A DNA stretch of 64,000 bases from positions 1-64,000 of the forward strand of contig JBFJPL010000007.1 of the NCBI GenBank assembly GCA_041617155.1, written 5' to 3'. The notes under the pieces were generated by a model. It was given only the letters and a program-made list of their open reading frames with translations, was not told the origin of the DNA and ran no database searches. The position numbers were made by a program, and so were the translations under genes. Origin of the DNA: CAMYKD01 sp041617155 (GTDB taxonomy: Bacteria > Pseudomonadota > Alphaproteobacteria > Kiloniellales > JAKSDN01). This document shows, piece after piece, positions 45,960 to 55,019 of this stretch; the stretch's first letter is position 1, and each line of letters starts with the position of its first letter.

Positions 45960-46895
45960 ATGAACCGAACCATGGGCGCCAGGGAATGGCTGCTGCTCGT
46001 TGTGCTTTCCCTGCTGTGGGGTGGCTCGTTCTTTTTCGCCGAGGTCGCGCTGGTCGAACTCGGGCCCCTGACCGTGGTGCTCGGGCGGGTCGGCTTCGCC
46101 GCACCGGTGCTGGTCGCCTTCGTCTACTTGAGCGGCCGGAGGATGCCGGCGGCACCGCGTGTCTGGGGCGCCTTTCTGGTGATGGGCGCGCTCAACAACC
46201 TGATACCCTTTAGCCTGATCGTCTGGGGCCAGGTCCATATCGACAGCGGGCTGGCCTCGATCCTGAACGCCACGACGCCGCTCTTCACCGTGGTGCTGGC
46301 GCATTTCCTGACCCGCGACGAACGCATGACGCCGGGCCGCCTGGCCGGCGTTCTGCTGGGTCTCTCGGGTGTGGCGGTGCTGATCGGCCCGGCGGCGCTC
46401 GGCGGTTTGGGCGCCCACGGGCTGGGGCAGCTCGCCGTGCTCGGCGCCGCCCTTTCCTATGCCTTCGCCGGCATCTTCGGGCGCCGCTTCAAGGGGCTGC
46501 CGTCGTCCGTCGCCGCGGCGGGCATGGTCACCGGGACGACAGTCATGATGCTGCCCCTGGCGCTGGTCGTGGAACAGCCGTGGACCGCGACGCCCGGCCC
46601 GGCCGCCTGGTTTGCGGTGTTCGGACTGGCCGTGCTGTGCACGGCGCTCGCCTACCTGATCTACTTTCGCGTTCTGGCGGCGGCCGGGGCCACCAACTTG
46701 TTGCTGGTCACCTTCATGATCCCACCGAGCGCGCTGCTGCTCGGCATCGCCTTCCTCGGCGAACGGCCCGACTGGACCGCATTCGCCGGCATGGGGCTGA
46801 TCTTCGCCGGGCTTGCCGCGGTCGACGGCCGGATCCTAGGTCGCCTGGGACGCCCCGGCGGGCGGCTATCTCCTGGGCGCCGGGGCGCCCGATAA
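45960..46895 (+). CDS. EamA/DMT-family transporter
   Basis: 311 aa from ATG 45960, with GGAG about 9 nt upstream. About ten membrane segments in two EamA repeats: LLLVVLSLLWGGSFFFAEVAL opens the first, and LGQLAVLGAALSYAFAGIFGRRF the second. Such proteins export or import amino acids, metabolites or drugs; the substrate is not readable. It diverges from ettA over 202 nt. A perfect GGGCGCC-GG-GGCGCCC hairpin (46875-46890) spans the last codons. Confidence 0.85.
   Translation: MNRTMGAREWLLLVVLSLLWGGSFFFAEVALVELGPLTVVLGRVGFAAPVLVAFVYLSGRRMPAAPRVWGAFLVMGALNNLIPFSLIVWGQVHIDSGLASILNATTPLFTVVLAHFLTRDERMTPGRLAGVLLGLSGVAVLIGPAALGGLGAHGLGQLAVLGAALSYAFAGIFGRRFKGLPSSVAAAGMVTGTTVMMLPLALVVEQPWTATPGPAAWFAVFGLAVLCTALAYLIYFRVLAAAGATNLLLVTFMIPPSALLLGIAFLGERPDWTAFAGMGLIFAGLAAVDGRILGRLGRPGGRLSPGRRGAR
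46875..46890 (+). terminator. GC hairpin at the end of the DMT gene (possible weak terminator)
   Basis: GGGCGCC (46875-46881) and GGCGCCC (46884-46890) are perfectly complementary with a 2-nt centre, lying just before the stop codon at 46893. No T-run follows, so termination is uncertain; as DNA it is a 16-bp palindrome. Confidence 0.3.
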
Positions 46896-47104
46896 TTGCG
46901 GCGACAGCCCCTGCGGAATTGGTGTATTTTACCGTTTTAAAGACCGTGAGACCGCCTAGCCGCGACGCACGCGGTCCCGGGCCCCGCAAGGTCTGGCACC
47001 ACGGCCTAGGTACCGTATTTTCAAAGCAATGCTGCCGTCGCACCCGCGCTGCCGTGGCGGCAAGAGGTGTTCGACGGAGCGTCCTAAAGAAAAGGAGGCA
47101 CGCT

Positions 47105-47332
47105 ATGTCGGAGAATTTCCGCGACTACCTAGTCGCTCTTCGAGACGATCCGGAGCTGCGAAGGCGCTACAAGATCAACCCGGCGCAGACCCTGTCGGAG
47201 GCCCGCATCAGCAAGGAAGAAAAGCTGGCTTTGCGCAGCGCCGACCTGAAAAAGATCCGGGCGGCGCTGGCTGGACATGTGCTGCCGGAAGGCGTCGCCG
47301 ATGTGATCGGCAAGCTGGGTCCGGTCGCCTGA
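47105..47332 (+). CDS. Small LigA-like helical protein (75 aa)
   Basis: Begins at ATG 47105 behind AAAGGAGG. The pattern DYLVALRDDPELRRRYKINPAQTLSEARISKEEKLALRSADLKKIRAAL recalls the small all-helical fold of LigA-type subunits of ring-cleaving dioxygenases and related peptide leaders, but the match is loose and no LigB partner is nearby. It is soluble and charged. A 209-nt gap precedes it. Function unknown. Confidence 0.65.
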   Translation: MSENFRDYLVALRDDPELRRRYKINPAQTLSEARISKEEKLALRSADLKKIRAALAGHVLPEGVADVIGKLGPVA

Positions 47333-47505
47333 GTCGCTGGTCTCCAGCGTTCGATTGACAAGGCGCCGGAACGGACAGGCACGCGAACCGCGCGCCTGGA
47401 GCATGGACCTTGGGCGTGGTGCTGCTATTCTGCATCTTGGGCGGACGCGGAAAGCTTGGGTCACGGCGTTGATCGAGCCCGCCGCCTTGGGAGGAGCCAC
47501 GGAAC

Positions 47506-47874
47506 ATGCCCAAGTCGGTGCTGATCGTCGACGACGAACCCAATATCGTGCTGTCGCTCGAAGTCTTGATGAAGCGGGCGGGATTCGAGGTTCGGGTGGC
47601 GCGGGACGGCGAGGCTGCGCTCCAAGCGCTCAAGGCCGAGATCCCCGACCTGGTGTTGCTCGACGTGATGATGCCCAAGCGCGATGGCTACGATGTTTGC
47701 CAGATGATACGCAGCAACGACGCCTGGAAGGACGTCCGGATCATCATGTTGACCGCCAGGGGCCGCGAGGTCGAGCGCGAAAAGGGCATAGCGCTCGGCG
47801 CCGACGACTACGTTACAAAGCCCTTTTCGACTCGTGATCTGCTCGAACAGGTGCGTAAGCTGTTTCCCGACTAG
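47506..47874 (+). CDS. Stand-alone receiver-domain response regulator (RR1)
   Basis: 122-aa CheY-like receiver with no output domain. Conserved sites: acidic pair VDDE, phospho-acceptor Asp in LLDVMMPKRDG, Thr in MLTARG, and Lys in TKPFSTRD. It is followed after 31 nt by the sensor-exonuclease gene, so a partnership is likely. It is a close paralogue of the receiver at 54622-54999: about 75 of 120 aligned residues match by hand count. A GGAGGAG site lies about 12 nt before ATG 47506. Confidence 0.9.
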   Translation: MPKSVLIVDDEPNIVLSLEVLMKRAGFEVRVARDGEAALQALKAEIPDLVLLDVMMPKRDGYDVCQMIRSNDAWKDVRIIMLTARGREVEREKGIALGADDYVTKPFSTRDLLEQVRKLFPD

Positions 47875-47905
47875 GCGCCCGCCCGGCTACGCGTAACGAG
47901 GTGCC

Positions 47906-50020
47906 ATGTCTCCTCGCCTCCTTTTGATCCTGGCCTTCGGCGCCGTCGGCACGACCGGCGCGCTGGCCATTCTGGTCGCGGTCTGGCTGATCCTGCATGC
48001 CGCCGAAGTCGGATTGGCCGAAGCGGGCTATGCGGCGCTGTTTTTCGGCGGCGCGGCCCTGCTGGCCTTCTGCGGCATCCTGGCCAGCGCCTGGGCAGCG
48101 GTCGAGCTCCGTTTATGGCGCCCCATGATCCGGCTCGCCGCGCGTCTTCATACGGTGGTCCACGCCACCGGGGAGGAAGAGGAGAGCGCGGCGATAGCGG
48201 TCGAAAACCTTGGCCCCCTGACCGATGCCGTGCGGCAGCTGCTCGGCGAGTTGGCCGACGCACGCCAGGAAAAGGCGCAGGCCATGGCCAGCGCCCGCGA
48301 ACGCAGCGAGGAACAGAAAAGCCGGCTAGAGGCGATCCTGCGCGACCTCAGCGAAGGCGTCCTGGTTTGCAACCTCAGCCACCAAATCCTCTTATACAAT
48401 CAGGCGGCGTTGCGCATCCTGGAAACCCCCGAGGGACTCGGCCTCGGCCGCTCGCTGTTCCAGATTCTGACCAAGGCGCCGATCCTGCACAGCCTCGAAC
48501 GGTTGCAAAGCTGGTTTGCCGACGGTAGACCCGGCGAAGACGGTCGGCACACGGCCGCTTTCGTCGGCACGACGACGGACGCCAGGCTGTTGCTGCACGG
48601 CCGCATGACTCTGGTGCTGGATCGCGACCGTAATCCGGCCAGCTACGTCCTGGTCCTGACCGAGATCAGCCGCGAGCTGACGGCGCTGAGCGAACGCGAC
48701 GCCCTGTTGTACCGGGCGACCGAGGGTCTGCGCGCGCCGCTGGCCAATCTGCGCGCCGCCGCCGAGACGCTCGACGCCAGTCCGGACCTGGAGGACGAAA
48801 AGCGTCAGGCCTTGGAACGGGTCATCCTGAGCGAATCCATCGCCCTAACCGAGAAGCACGAGGGTTTGGCGGAGGAGTATCGCAACTTGGTGGCCGGGCC
48901 CTGGTCGATGGACGATCTCTATGCTCCTGACCTGCTGAACTTCGTGTGCCGGCACGTGAAGGCTAAGGAGGGCTTGAAGGTCACGCTGGTCGGCCGGCCG
49001 GTGTGGCTTCGCGGCGACAGCCACGCCCTGATGCTGGTGCTCGAGTTTCTGATCGGCCACGTCGCGAAACGAGTAGAGGTCGCGGACTTCGATCTGGAAG
49101 CCTGGCACGGCGACCGCCACTGCTACATAGAACTACGTTGGAAGGGCGAGGCTATTGCCTGGCGCGAGCTCGACGCCTGGCTGGAGAAAACGCTGCCGGG
49201 CGGCGTCGGTACGCGCACGCTGCGCGAGGTGCTGGAACGGCACGGCAGCGAGCCCTGGAGCCGACAGCAGGACGAAGAGGCGGTGCTGCGCATTCCGCTG
49301 CCGGCCGCCCCGCAACCCGACGCCGCCGAGGCCAGCGAGCCGCTGCCGCCGCGCCCGGAGTTCTACGACTTCGATCTGGTGCACCCGCCGCAAGCAGGCG
49401 GCGCCCTGGGCCAGCTGCCGTTGTCCGATCTGGCTTACGTGGTGTTCGACACCGAGACCACGGGCCTGCAGCCCTCCGCGGGCGACGAGATGGTCTCGAT
49501 TGCCGGGGTGCGGGTCGTCAACCGGCGGATTCTTACTGGCGAAACCTTCGAGCGCCTGATCAATCCGCGTCGTCGCATCCCCGAAGCCTCGACCCGGTTT
49601 CACGGCATCACCGACGACATGGTGAAGGACGCGCCGCCGGCACAGGTGGTTCTGCCGCAGTTCAAGAGCTTCGTCGCCGATTCGGTCCTGGTTGCCCACA
49701 ACGCGGCTTTCGACATGAAGTTCCTGTACCTCAAGGAAGCGGAATGCGGCCTCTCTTTTGACAATCCCGTACTTGACACGCTGCTGTTGTCGGTCTGGCT
49801 GCACCCCGAGGAGCAGCACCACTCGCTGGACGCCATTGCCCAGCGCTTGGGGGTCGAAGTCGTCGGGCGCCACACCGCGATTGGCGACACCATGGTGACC
49901 GCCGCCGTCTTTCTGCGCATGCTGCGGTTGCTCGACTCCCGCGGCGTGATTACGCTTCAAGACGCCTTCGACGCCGCCGCGGAGATGGTCGAGCTCAGGC
50001 GCGCGCAGGCGTCGTTCTGA
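47906..50020 (+). CDS. Membrane sensor with degenerate kinase core fused to a DEDDh exonuclease
   Basis: 704 aa. Two N-terminal membrane helices (LLLILAFGAVGTTGALAILVAV; ALFFGGAALLAFCGILASAW), a HAMP/coiled-coil stretch, and a PAS-like region (LEAILRDLSEGVLVCNLSHQILLYNQAALRIL). Next comes a kinase-like dimerisation helix LYRATEGLRAPLANLRAAAETL in which the usual His is Glu273, and a weakly ATPase-like segment. The C-terminal 190 residues are a DnaQ-type 3'-5' exonuclease with all DEDDh residues: D515 and E517 in FDTETTG, D603 in HNAAFDMKF, H656 and D661 in GRHTAIGD. It is not the replicative proofreading subunit. Receiver RR1 lies immediately upstream. Confidence 0.85.
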   Translation: MSPRLLLILAFGAVGTTGALAILVAVWLILHAAEVGLAEAGYAALFFGGAALLAFCGILASAWAAVELRLWRPMIRLAARLHTVVHATGEEEESAAIAVENLGPLTDAVRQLLGELADARQEKAQAMASARERSEEQKSRLEAILRDLSEGVLVCNLSHQILLYNQAALRILETPEGLGLGRSLFQILTKAPILHSLERLQSWFADGRPGEDGRHTAAFVGTTTDARLLLHGRMTLVLDRDRNPASYVLVLTEISRELTALSERDALLYRATEGLRAPLANLRAAAETLDASPDLEDEKRQALERVILSESIALTEKHEGLAEEYRNLVAGPWSMDDLYAPDLLNFVCRHVKAKEGLKVTLVGRPVWLRGDSHALMLVLEFLIGHVAKRVEVADFDLEAWHGDRHCYIELRWKGEAIAWRELDAWLEKTLPGGVGTRTLREVLERHGSEPWSRQQDEEAVLRIPLPAAPQPDAAEASEPLPPRPEFYDFDLVHPPQAGGALGQLPLSDLAYVVFDTETTGLQPSAGDEMVSIAGVRVVNRRILTGETFERLINPRRRIPEASTRFHGITDDMVKDAPPAQVVLPQFKSFVADSVLVAHNAAFDMKFLYLKEAECGLSFDNPVLDTLLLSVWLHPEEQHHSLDAIAQRLGVEVVGRHTAIGDTMVTAAVFLRMLRLLDSRGVITLQDAFDAAAEMVELRRAQASF

Positions 50021-50063
50021 CTCCGCAATGCTAAGGCGGCCGGGCCGCAACCCCCGAGACAGC

Positions 50064-51524
50064 TCAAAAGACGTCGCCCGTGAAGTCGGCGTACACGCGC
50101 TTGCCCAGGGCATCAATCGCCTTTAAGGAATCGGTCAGAATGTCCTTTTCGCGCGCCGACAGCGCATTGGGGTGGACGTGGTTGCCGACCGGCCGCCTGG
50201 CCTTGAAATCGGCCAGTTGTTGGCGCAAGAGCAGTCCGGTGATGTGGGTCAAGGCGCCGCGCAGATAATCCGCCTCGTCATTGGCCAGGACACCCAGCTC
50301 GTGCAGCGCGGCAATTCGTTCAAGCGTCGAGGTCTTGGCAACGCCCTCGCGCAGCGCCAACAGCCGAAGCGGGGAAACCAGCGGCAGCGTGCCGCTGTGC
50401 TTCAAGTTGATCTTGCCCCTTTGCGCCGCGTCGTCCCTTTCGACCACGAAACGTCCAAACCAGCCGAGCGCTACGGCACCGGCGTGCATCTGCCGCACCA
50501 GCTCGCTCAGGAAGCCGGGGCTTGACTTGGCCATATCGGTGACCTGCCGGCGGAGCTCTTTGGCCATTGGGGTCGCGCCGTAGGTGCCCTGGAAATCGAA
50601 GAAGATGTCAGCCAGTTGGACCGCGATCGCGCTGCGTTTGCGGCCCCACAGGCGGACCTGAGCGCGCCACTGGCTGCGGGTCTTGCGCCACACGGGGTTG
50701 GTTGCCATGACATAACCGCGGCATAGGGGAAAGCCAACAGCGTCCAGGTCGCGGGTCAAGCGATCGGCCAGCTCGATGAAGAAACCATCGATCGCCGGAT
50801 GATCCTTGTCGGGGTAGTCGTCGAGTATGAAGCCGTTGTCCTGGTCCGGGTAAAGGTAGTTTTCGCCTCGCCCCCCCGAGCCCATGATCAAAAGCGTGAA
50901 CTCGACCGGAGCGGTGCCCCAGCCCGATTCGGCCATGGCGGCCAGGTGGTTGTCCAGCAGGCGGGCGTGGATGTCCCAGTTGATATGGGTCAGGACCGCC
51001 TGAATTTCCGGACCCGGAACCCGGTCATCGAGCAGGCTCGCGGCCAGCTCGACTTGGGCGGCCTTGATCGCCCGGAGGCCGTCGAGGCTGTCGTCTTGGC
51101 TGATCAATTCGATCTCGCGCAGCAGCGAGTCGCCCGCCACGGCCAGCGCGACCTGCAGCTCGATCATGCCGAGCGGCCGATAGCCGCGGTCGACCACCGG
51201 CATGTGCCGCCAGCCGAATCGGCGCATGCGGGCGATCGCATAGTAGAGGTAGTCGTCGTCAAACACGGCCTTGACCGGCGCCGTCATCACGTCGCCGACC
51301 GCCTCGCTGCCGACACAGCGCAGGGCGATGCGGCGGGTGACATCCTGCTCGGTCACGATCCCGGCTAGCCGGCCGTCGCCATCGACAATCAGAGCACTGG
51401 TGCGGCGCGCGGCGGCCATGGCCTCGAGCAAATCCGAGACGCTGGTCGTAGCCGTGACCACGACCGGCGACCGGCGCATATAGTCGGCGACCAGACGGGA
51501 AAAGATCTTGGTCCGCGGCTGCAT
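50064..51524 (-). CDS. CBS-domain DUF294 nucleotidyltransferase-like protein
   Basis: 486 aa. Two N-terminal CBS motifs (about residues 10-130, VADYMRRSPVVVTATTSVSDLL and VGDVMTAPVKAVFDDDYL) are expected to bind nucleotide. A GlnD-like nucleotidyltransferase core follows with the motif MGSGGRGENYLYPDQDNGFI, and then the DUF294 C-terminal helical region. By analogy with GlnD it could attach a nucleotide to a partner or just sense one; not demonstrated for this family. It is the last gene of the minus-strand signalling operon, 14 nt after the sensor kinase, and it converges with the exonuclease fusion. Confidence 0.85.
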   Translation of the reverse strand: MQPRTKIFSRLVADYMRRSPVVVTATTSVSDLLEAMAAARRTSALIVDGDGRLAGIVTEQDVTRRIALRCVGSEAVGDVMTAPVKAVFDDDYLYYAIARMRRFGWRHMPVVDRGYRPLGMIELQVALAVAGDSLLREIELISQDDSLDGLRAIKAAQVELAASLLDDRVPGPEIQAVLTHINWDIHARLLDNHLAAMAESGWGTAPVEFTLLIMGSGGRGENYLYPDQDNGFILDDYPDKDHPAIDGFFIELADRLTRDLDAVGFPLCRGYVMATNPVWRKTRSQWRAQVRLWGRKRSAIAVQLADIFFDFQGTYGATPMAKELRRQVTDMAKSSPGFLSELVRQMHAGAVALGWFGRFVVERDDAAQRGKINLKHSGTLPLVSPLRLLALREGVAKTSTLERIAALHELGVLANDEADYLRGALTHITGLLLRQQLADFKARRPVGNHVHPNALSAREKDILTDSLKAIDALGKRVYADFTGDVF

Positions 51525-51538
51525 GGACGCCCGTCGCG

Positions 51539-54295
51539 CTATTCCGCGACCCGGGCGCTCAAGGCTCCGGTGGCCGGAATGGTGAAGGAAAACTTCGCGC
51601 CATGACCGGGCGCGCTTTCGACCCAGATGCGTCCGCCGAAGAACTCGACGATCTGGCGCGATATCGCCAAGCCTAGCCCGGTGCCGCCGGGCCGATCGGT
51701 CAGGGCCTCGTTGGCCTGTTGGAACTTCTCAAAAATCATCCTGCGCTTTTCCGCCGCCACGCCCGGACCGTTGTCGGCAACGCTGACATAAAGGCCCTCG
51801 TCGCGCGCCGCGGCGGACACGACCACAAGGCCCTGGGTCTGATGGCAGAACTTCACCGCGTTGGACAACAGGTTGAGAATGACCTGCATCAAACGGTCGC
51901 GGTCGACGAGGACCTTCGGCAGGCGTTCGTCGAGTTTGAGCTCGAGCTTGATCGCGCGCTCGGCGAACAGACTGCCGGTCGCCGCCAAGGCCTCCCTGAT
52001 CACGCCTTCGGGGTCAACCTCCTCCATCCGCCAGTCCATGCGGCCGGCTTCCATTTTCGCCAGGTCCAGGATCTGGTTGATCAGGCGTGTCAGGCGCTCG
52101 CTCTCCTTGACGATGACGGTCAGGAACCGTTGCCGTTCGGCCATTTCGATCTCCGGATTGTCGAACAGGATCTCGCTGAAGGAGCGGATCGAGGTCAGCG
52201 GCGTGCGCAGCTCGTGGCTGACGGTGGAAAGGAAATCATCCTTCAGGCGGTCCAGCTCCTTGAGCCGCTCGTTGGCGGCGCGCAGTTGGGCGGTGGTCGC
52301 TTCCAGCTCGCGCGACTTCTGTTCCAGGCCATGGCTGTATTCGATCACCTGCGAGGTTTCCTCCAATATTTCCATGACCTCGTCGATGCCCAACATCTCG
52401 CCCTTGGCGACCGACGCCACCATGACCCGCGCGGAAGCCGCGCCGATCGCGCCGGCCAGAAGCCGCTCGGCGAAGTTCACCAGATCGGCATCGGCCTCGG
52501 GCAGCTTGGCCAGGTTGAGGCCCCGCGCGCGGGCATAGCCGCCGAGCGCCCGTTCGGCGCGATCGCGTCCGACAAATCGCACGAGCAGCGCACGCAGATC
52601 CGAGACCGTGGCCGAGCCGCGCCAGAAACGCGACCCACCGCCCGGGACGCCGGAATGCTTGAACACGTCCACGAACAGCGCGCCCTGGATTCGATCGATC
52701 GCGCTCTGCCGGCCGCCCAGGGAAAAGCCGATGAATCCGCCGATGTTGGCCAGCATGCTCCAAAACATGGCGTGGGTCAGACTGTCCATGCCGCGGAGCC
52801 CGAATAGCGCCTGCGGTTTGAGCAGCTCGATTGCGAGCGGCCCGGACTCGATAAAGCTGATAGGCAGCCAGCCCGAGCGCGCGAACGACGGCAAAAGCAA
52901 GGTATAGGCCCAGATGGCAAACCCCATGCCGAGCCCGGCCAGGGCGCCGCCGCGTGTGCCGCCCTTCCAAAAAATCCCGCCGATGATGGCCGGCGCGAAC
53001 TGGGCGGCGGCGGCGAATGACACCAGGCCGATCGTGACCAAGGCGTCGGACTCGCCGGCCAGGCGGAAATAGCCATAGCCCAACAGCAGAATGATCACGA
53101 TGCTGCCGCGACGAATCAGCAGCAGCAAACCGGTCAGGTCGCCACGCTCGGTCAGCCTGAGCCAACTGAGCCGCAGCAGTCCCGGCATGACCAGGTCGTT
53201 GCTGACCATGGTGCTCAGGGCGATCGCGGCGACAATCACCATACCGGTCGCCGCCGACAGCCCGCCGATGAAGACGAACAGCGCCAGAAGCTCCTGCTGT
53301 TCGGCCATCGGCAGGGTCAGCACGAAGGTGTCGGCGTCGACCACGCCCTTTGGAAAGGCCAGCAGACCGCCGATGGCGATCGGCAGGACGAAGACGTTGA
53401 TCGCGAGCAGATAGAGCGGGAAAAGCCAGACCGCCTTGTGCAAGTGCGCCTCGTCCACGTTCTCGACCACGGTCATGTGAAATTGGCGGGGTAGGCAGAT
53501 GATCGCCGCCATGGACAGGAACGTCAGGGTCATCCATTGGCCATAGCTGCTGCCGCCGCTCAGGGTCAACAGCTTGACGATTTCCGGCTCCGCGCGCGCC
53601 GCCGCGAAAAGGTCGCCGAACCCGTTGTAGAGGCCAAAGGTCACGAAGATGCCGACGGCCAGGAAGGCCGCCAGCTTGACCACCGATTCGAAGGCGATGG
53701 CGGCGACCATGCCCTCGTGGTGTTCGCTGGCATCGATATGGCGGGTGCCGAACAGGATGGCGAAAGCGGCCATCACCAGCGCGATCAGAAATGCGGTGTC
53801 GGCCAGGACCGGGACATGCTCGGAGACGGGCGGCGTGGCCACCTCGGGATACTGCAGCAGGACCTTGAAGCTGGTCGATACCGCTTTTAGCTGCAGTGAG
53901 ATGTAGGGCATGATGCCGACCACCGCGATGACAGTTACCAGAACGCTTAGGCCCGTACTCTTGCCGTAGCGCGAGGAGATGAAGTCGGCGATCGAGGTGA
54001 TACGGTGCGCCTTGCTGATGCGAATGATCTTTCGCAGCACGAACCACCAGACCACGAAGGTCAATGTTGGCCCGAGGTAGATCGGCAGAAAGTCGATGCC
54101 GCTCGACGCCGCGCGTCCGACGCTGCCGTAGAAGGTCCAGGAGGTGCAATAGACGGCAATCGACAGGGTATAGATGTAGGGATTGGCGACCAGGCTTTGG
54201 CCGGCATCGGCGCGCTTGTCCACGCTGTAGGCGATCGCGAACAGCAGGCAGAGGTAGGCCAGCGAGGTCAGCAGTATGGCCCAGCCGCTCAGCAT
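51539..54295 (-). CDS. Na+/solute symporter-type sensor histidine kinase (CbrA/CrbS-like)
   Basis: 918 aa. About 500 residues form an SLC5/SSSF transporter with roughly 13 membrane helices (YIYTLSIAVYCTSWTFYGSVG, the typical opening). A STAC-type linker domain (ALGGYARARGLNLAKLPEADADLVNFAERLL) and a coiled coil lead to a complete kinase: H-box FLSTVSHELRTPLTSIRSF with His694, N-box VILNLLSNAVKFC, G-boxes VADNGPGV and GGTGLGLAISR. CbrA (amino acids) and CrbS (acetate) have this layout. The ligand here is unknown. It follows a small membrane gene by 2 nt. The likely receiver is RR2, upstream in the same operon. Confidence 0.92.
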   Translation of the reverse strand: MLSGWAILLTSLAYLCLLFAIAYSVDKRADAGQSLVANPYIYTLSIAVYCTSWTFYGSVGRAASSGIDFLPIYLGPTLTFVVWWFVLRKIIRISKAHRITSIADFISSRYGKSTGLSVLVTVIAVVGIMPYISLQLKAVSTSFKVLLQYPEVATPPVSEHVPVLADTAFLIALVMAAFAILFGTRHIDASEHHEGMVAAIAFESVVKLAAFLAVGIFVTFGLYNGFGDLFAAARAEPEIVKLLTLSGGSSYGQWMTLTFLSMAAIICLPRQFHMTVVENVDEAHLHKAVWLFPLYLLAINVFVLPIAIGGLLAFPKGVVDADTFVLTLPMAEQQELLALFVFIGGLSAATGMVIVAAIALSTMVSNDLVMPGLLRLSWLRLTERGDLTGLLLLIRRGSIVIILLLGYGYFRLAGESDALVTIGLVSFAAAAQFAPAIIGGIFWKGGTRGGALAGLGMGFAIWAYTLLLPSFARSGWLPISFIESGPLAIELLKPQALFGLRGMDSLTHAMFWSMLANIGGFIGFSLGGRQSAIDRIQGALFVDVFKHSGVPGGGSRFWRGSATVSDLRALLVRFVGRDRAERALGGYARARGLNLAKLPEADADLVNFAERLLAGAIGAASARVMVASVAKGEMLGIDEVMEILEETSQVIEYSHGLEQKSRELEATTAQLRAANERLKELDRLKDDFLSTVSHELRTPLTSIRSFSEILFDNPEIEMAERQRFLTVIVKESERLTRLINQILDLAKMEAGRMDWRMEEVDPEGVIREALAATGSLFAERAIKLELKLDERLPKVLVDRDRLMQVILNLLSNAVKFCHQTQGLVVVSAAARDEGLYVSVADNGPGVAAEKRRMIFEKFQQANEALTDRPGGTGLGLAISRQIVEFFGGRIWVESAPGHGAKFSFTIPATGALSARVAE

Positions 54296-54297
54296 GT

Positions 54298-54552
54298 TCA
54301 GCGGTTCCCGCGCGGCGGTTCGGGCGCCGGGGGCTCGCCGCTCTGGTCCGGTGACCGGGCCGCGGCGACCGCCTGTACCGCGACCAGGGCAATGATGCCG
54401 GCCCAGGCGCAGAACAGATAGACGTAGAGCAGCGGCACGCCGAACAGGAAGACCTCGGCGCTGAAGATCGACAGGAGCGGTGGGTTGAAGGCGAGAAACG
54501 CCACGATGAACAGCGCGAACGCACGCTCTCCCACCAAACCGGGCCGGTTCAT
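54298..54552 (-). CDS. Small two-helix membrane protein upstream of the sensor kinase
   Basis: 84 aa from ATG 54552; GGGAGG lies 6 nt upstream, which argues against the longer GTG start. Two hydrophobic helices (ALFIVAFLAFNPPLLSIF and LLYVYLFCAWAGIIALVAV) and a proline-rich cytosolic tail. It ends 2 nt before the kinase start, so translation is coupled. Small membrane proteins of this sort precede CbrA in pseudomonads (CbrX) and symporters with a DUF4212 partner; the resemblance is in size, topology and position, not proven homology. Confidence 0.78.
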   Translation of the reverse strand: MNRPGLVGERAFALFIVAFLAFNPPLLSIFSAEVFLFGVPLLYVYLFCAWAGIIALVAVQAVAAARSPDQSGEPPAPEPPRGNR

Positions 54553-54621
54553 GCCATGCCTCCCGTCTGCCGAACCGCCATCATCGCGCACGATCGCCCG
54601 GACGGCAAAGCAGCCGTTTTT

Positions 54622-54999
54622 TCACTGCTCCTCGGCGCCCAGCAACTGGCGCGCCCGCGCGACGATCTCGCGGGTCGAGAAGGGCTTGGTCATATAGTCG
54701 TCGGCGCCCAGTTCCATCCCCTTGTGCCGGTCCAGCGCCCGCCCCTTCGCGGTCAGCATCATGATCTTGACGTCGCTCCACGCCGGGTTCTCGCGGATCT
54801 CGCGACAAACGTCGTAGCCGTCGCGCCGGGGTAGCATTACGTCGAGCAGGACCAGATCGGGGACCCGGCTTTTCATGACTCTTATGGCCGCGTCTCCGTC
54901 GCGGGCGATCTGCACCAAAAAGCCCGCCTGCTTCATCAGGAAGCTGAGTGAATCGACGATGTTCGCCTCGTCTTCCACGACCAGAACTGAAAAGGCCAT
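54622..54999 (-). CDS. Stand-alone receiver-domain response regulator (RR2)
   Basis: 125 aa from ATG 54999, with GGAAGGGG 8 nt upstream; a longer reading frame begins inside the inverted repeat and is unlikely. Receiver sites: VVEDE, Asp in LLDVMLPRRDG, Thr in MLTAKG, Lys in TKPFSTRE. No DNA-binding domain, so output must be through protein contact. It sits between the ScfR-type regulator and the kinase, and is paralogous to RR1. Confidence 0.9.
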   Translation of the reverse strand: MAFSVLVVEDEANIVDSLSFLMKQAGFLVQIARDGDAAIRVMKSRVPDLVLLDVMLPRRDGYDVCREIRENPAWSDVKIMMLTAKGRALDRHKGMELGADDYMTKPFSTREIVARARQLLGAEEQ

Positions 55000-55019
55000 A
55001 TCGGCACCCCTTCCGCGGC

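Noticed and set aside
47353..47376. TTGACA as a promoter for RR1
   Set aside because: There is no acceptable -10 hexamer at 16-18 nt; the exact -35 match alone is not enough.
52236..54524. 762-codon minus-strand frame alongside the SSSF kinase
   Set aside because: Arg-rich, low-complexity translation in another frame; the kinase frame carries all the motifs.
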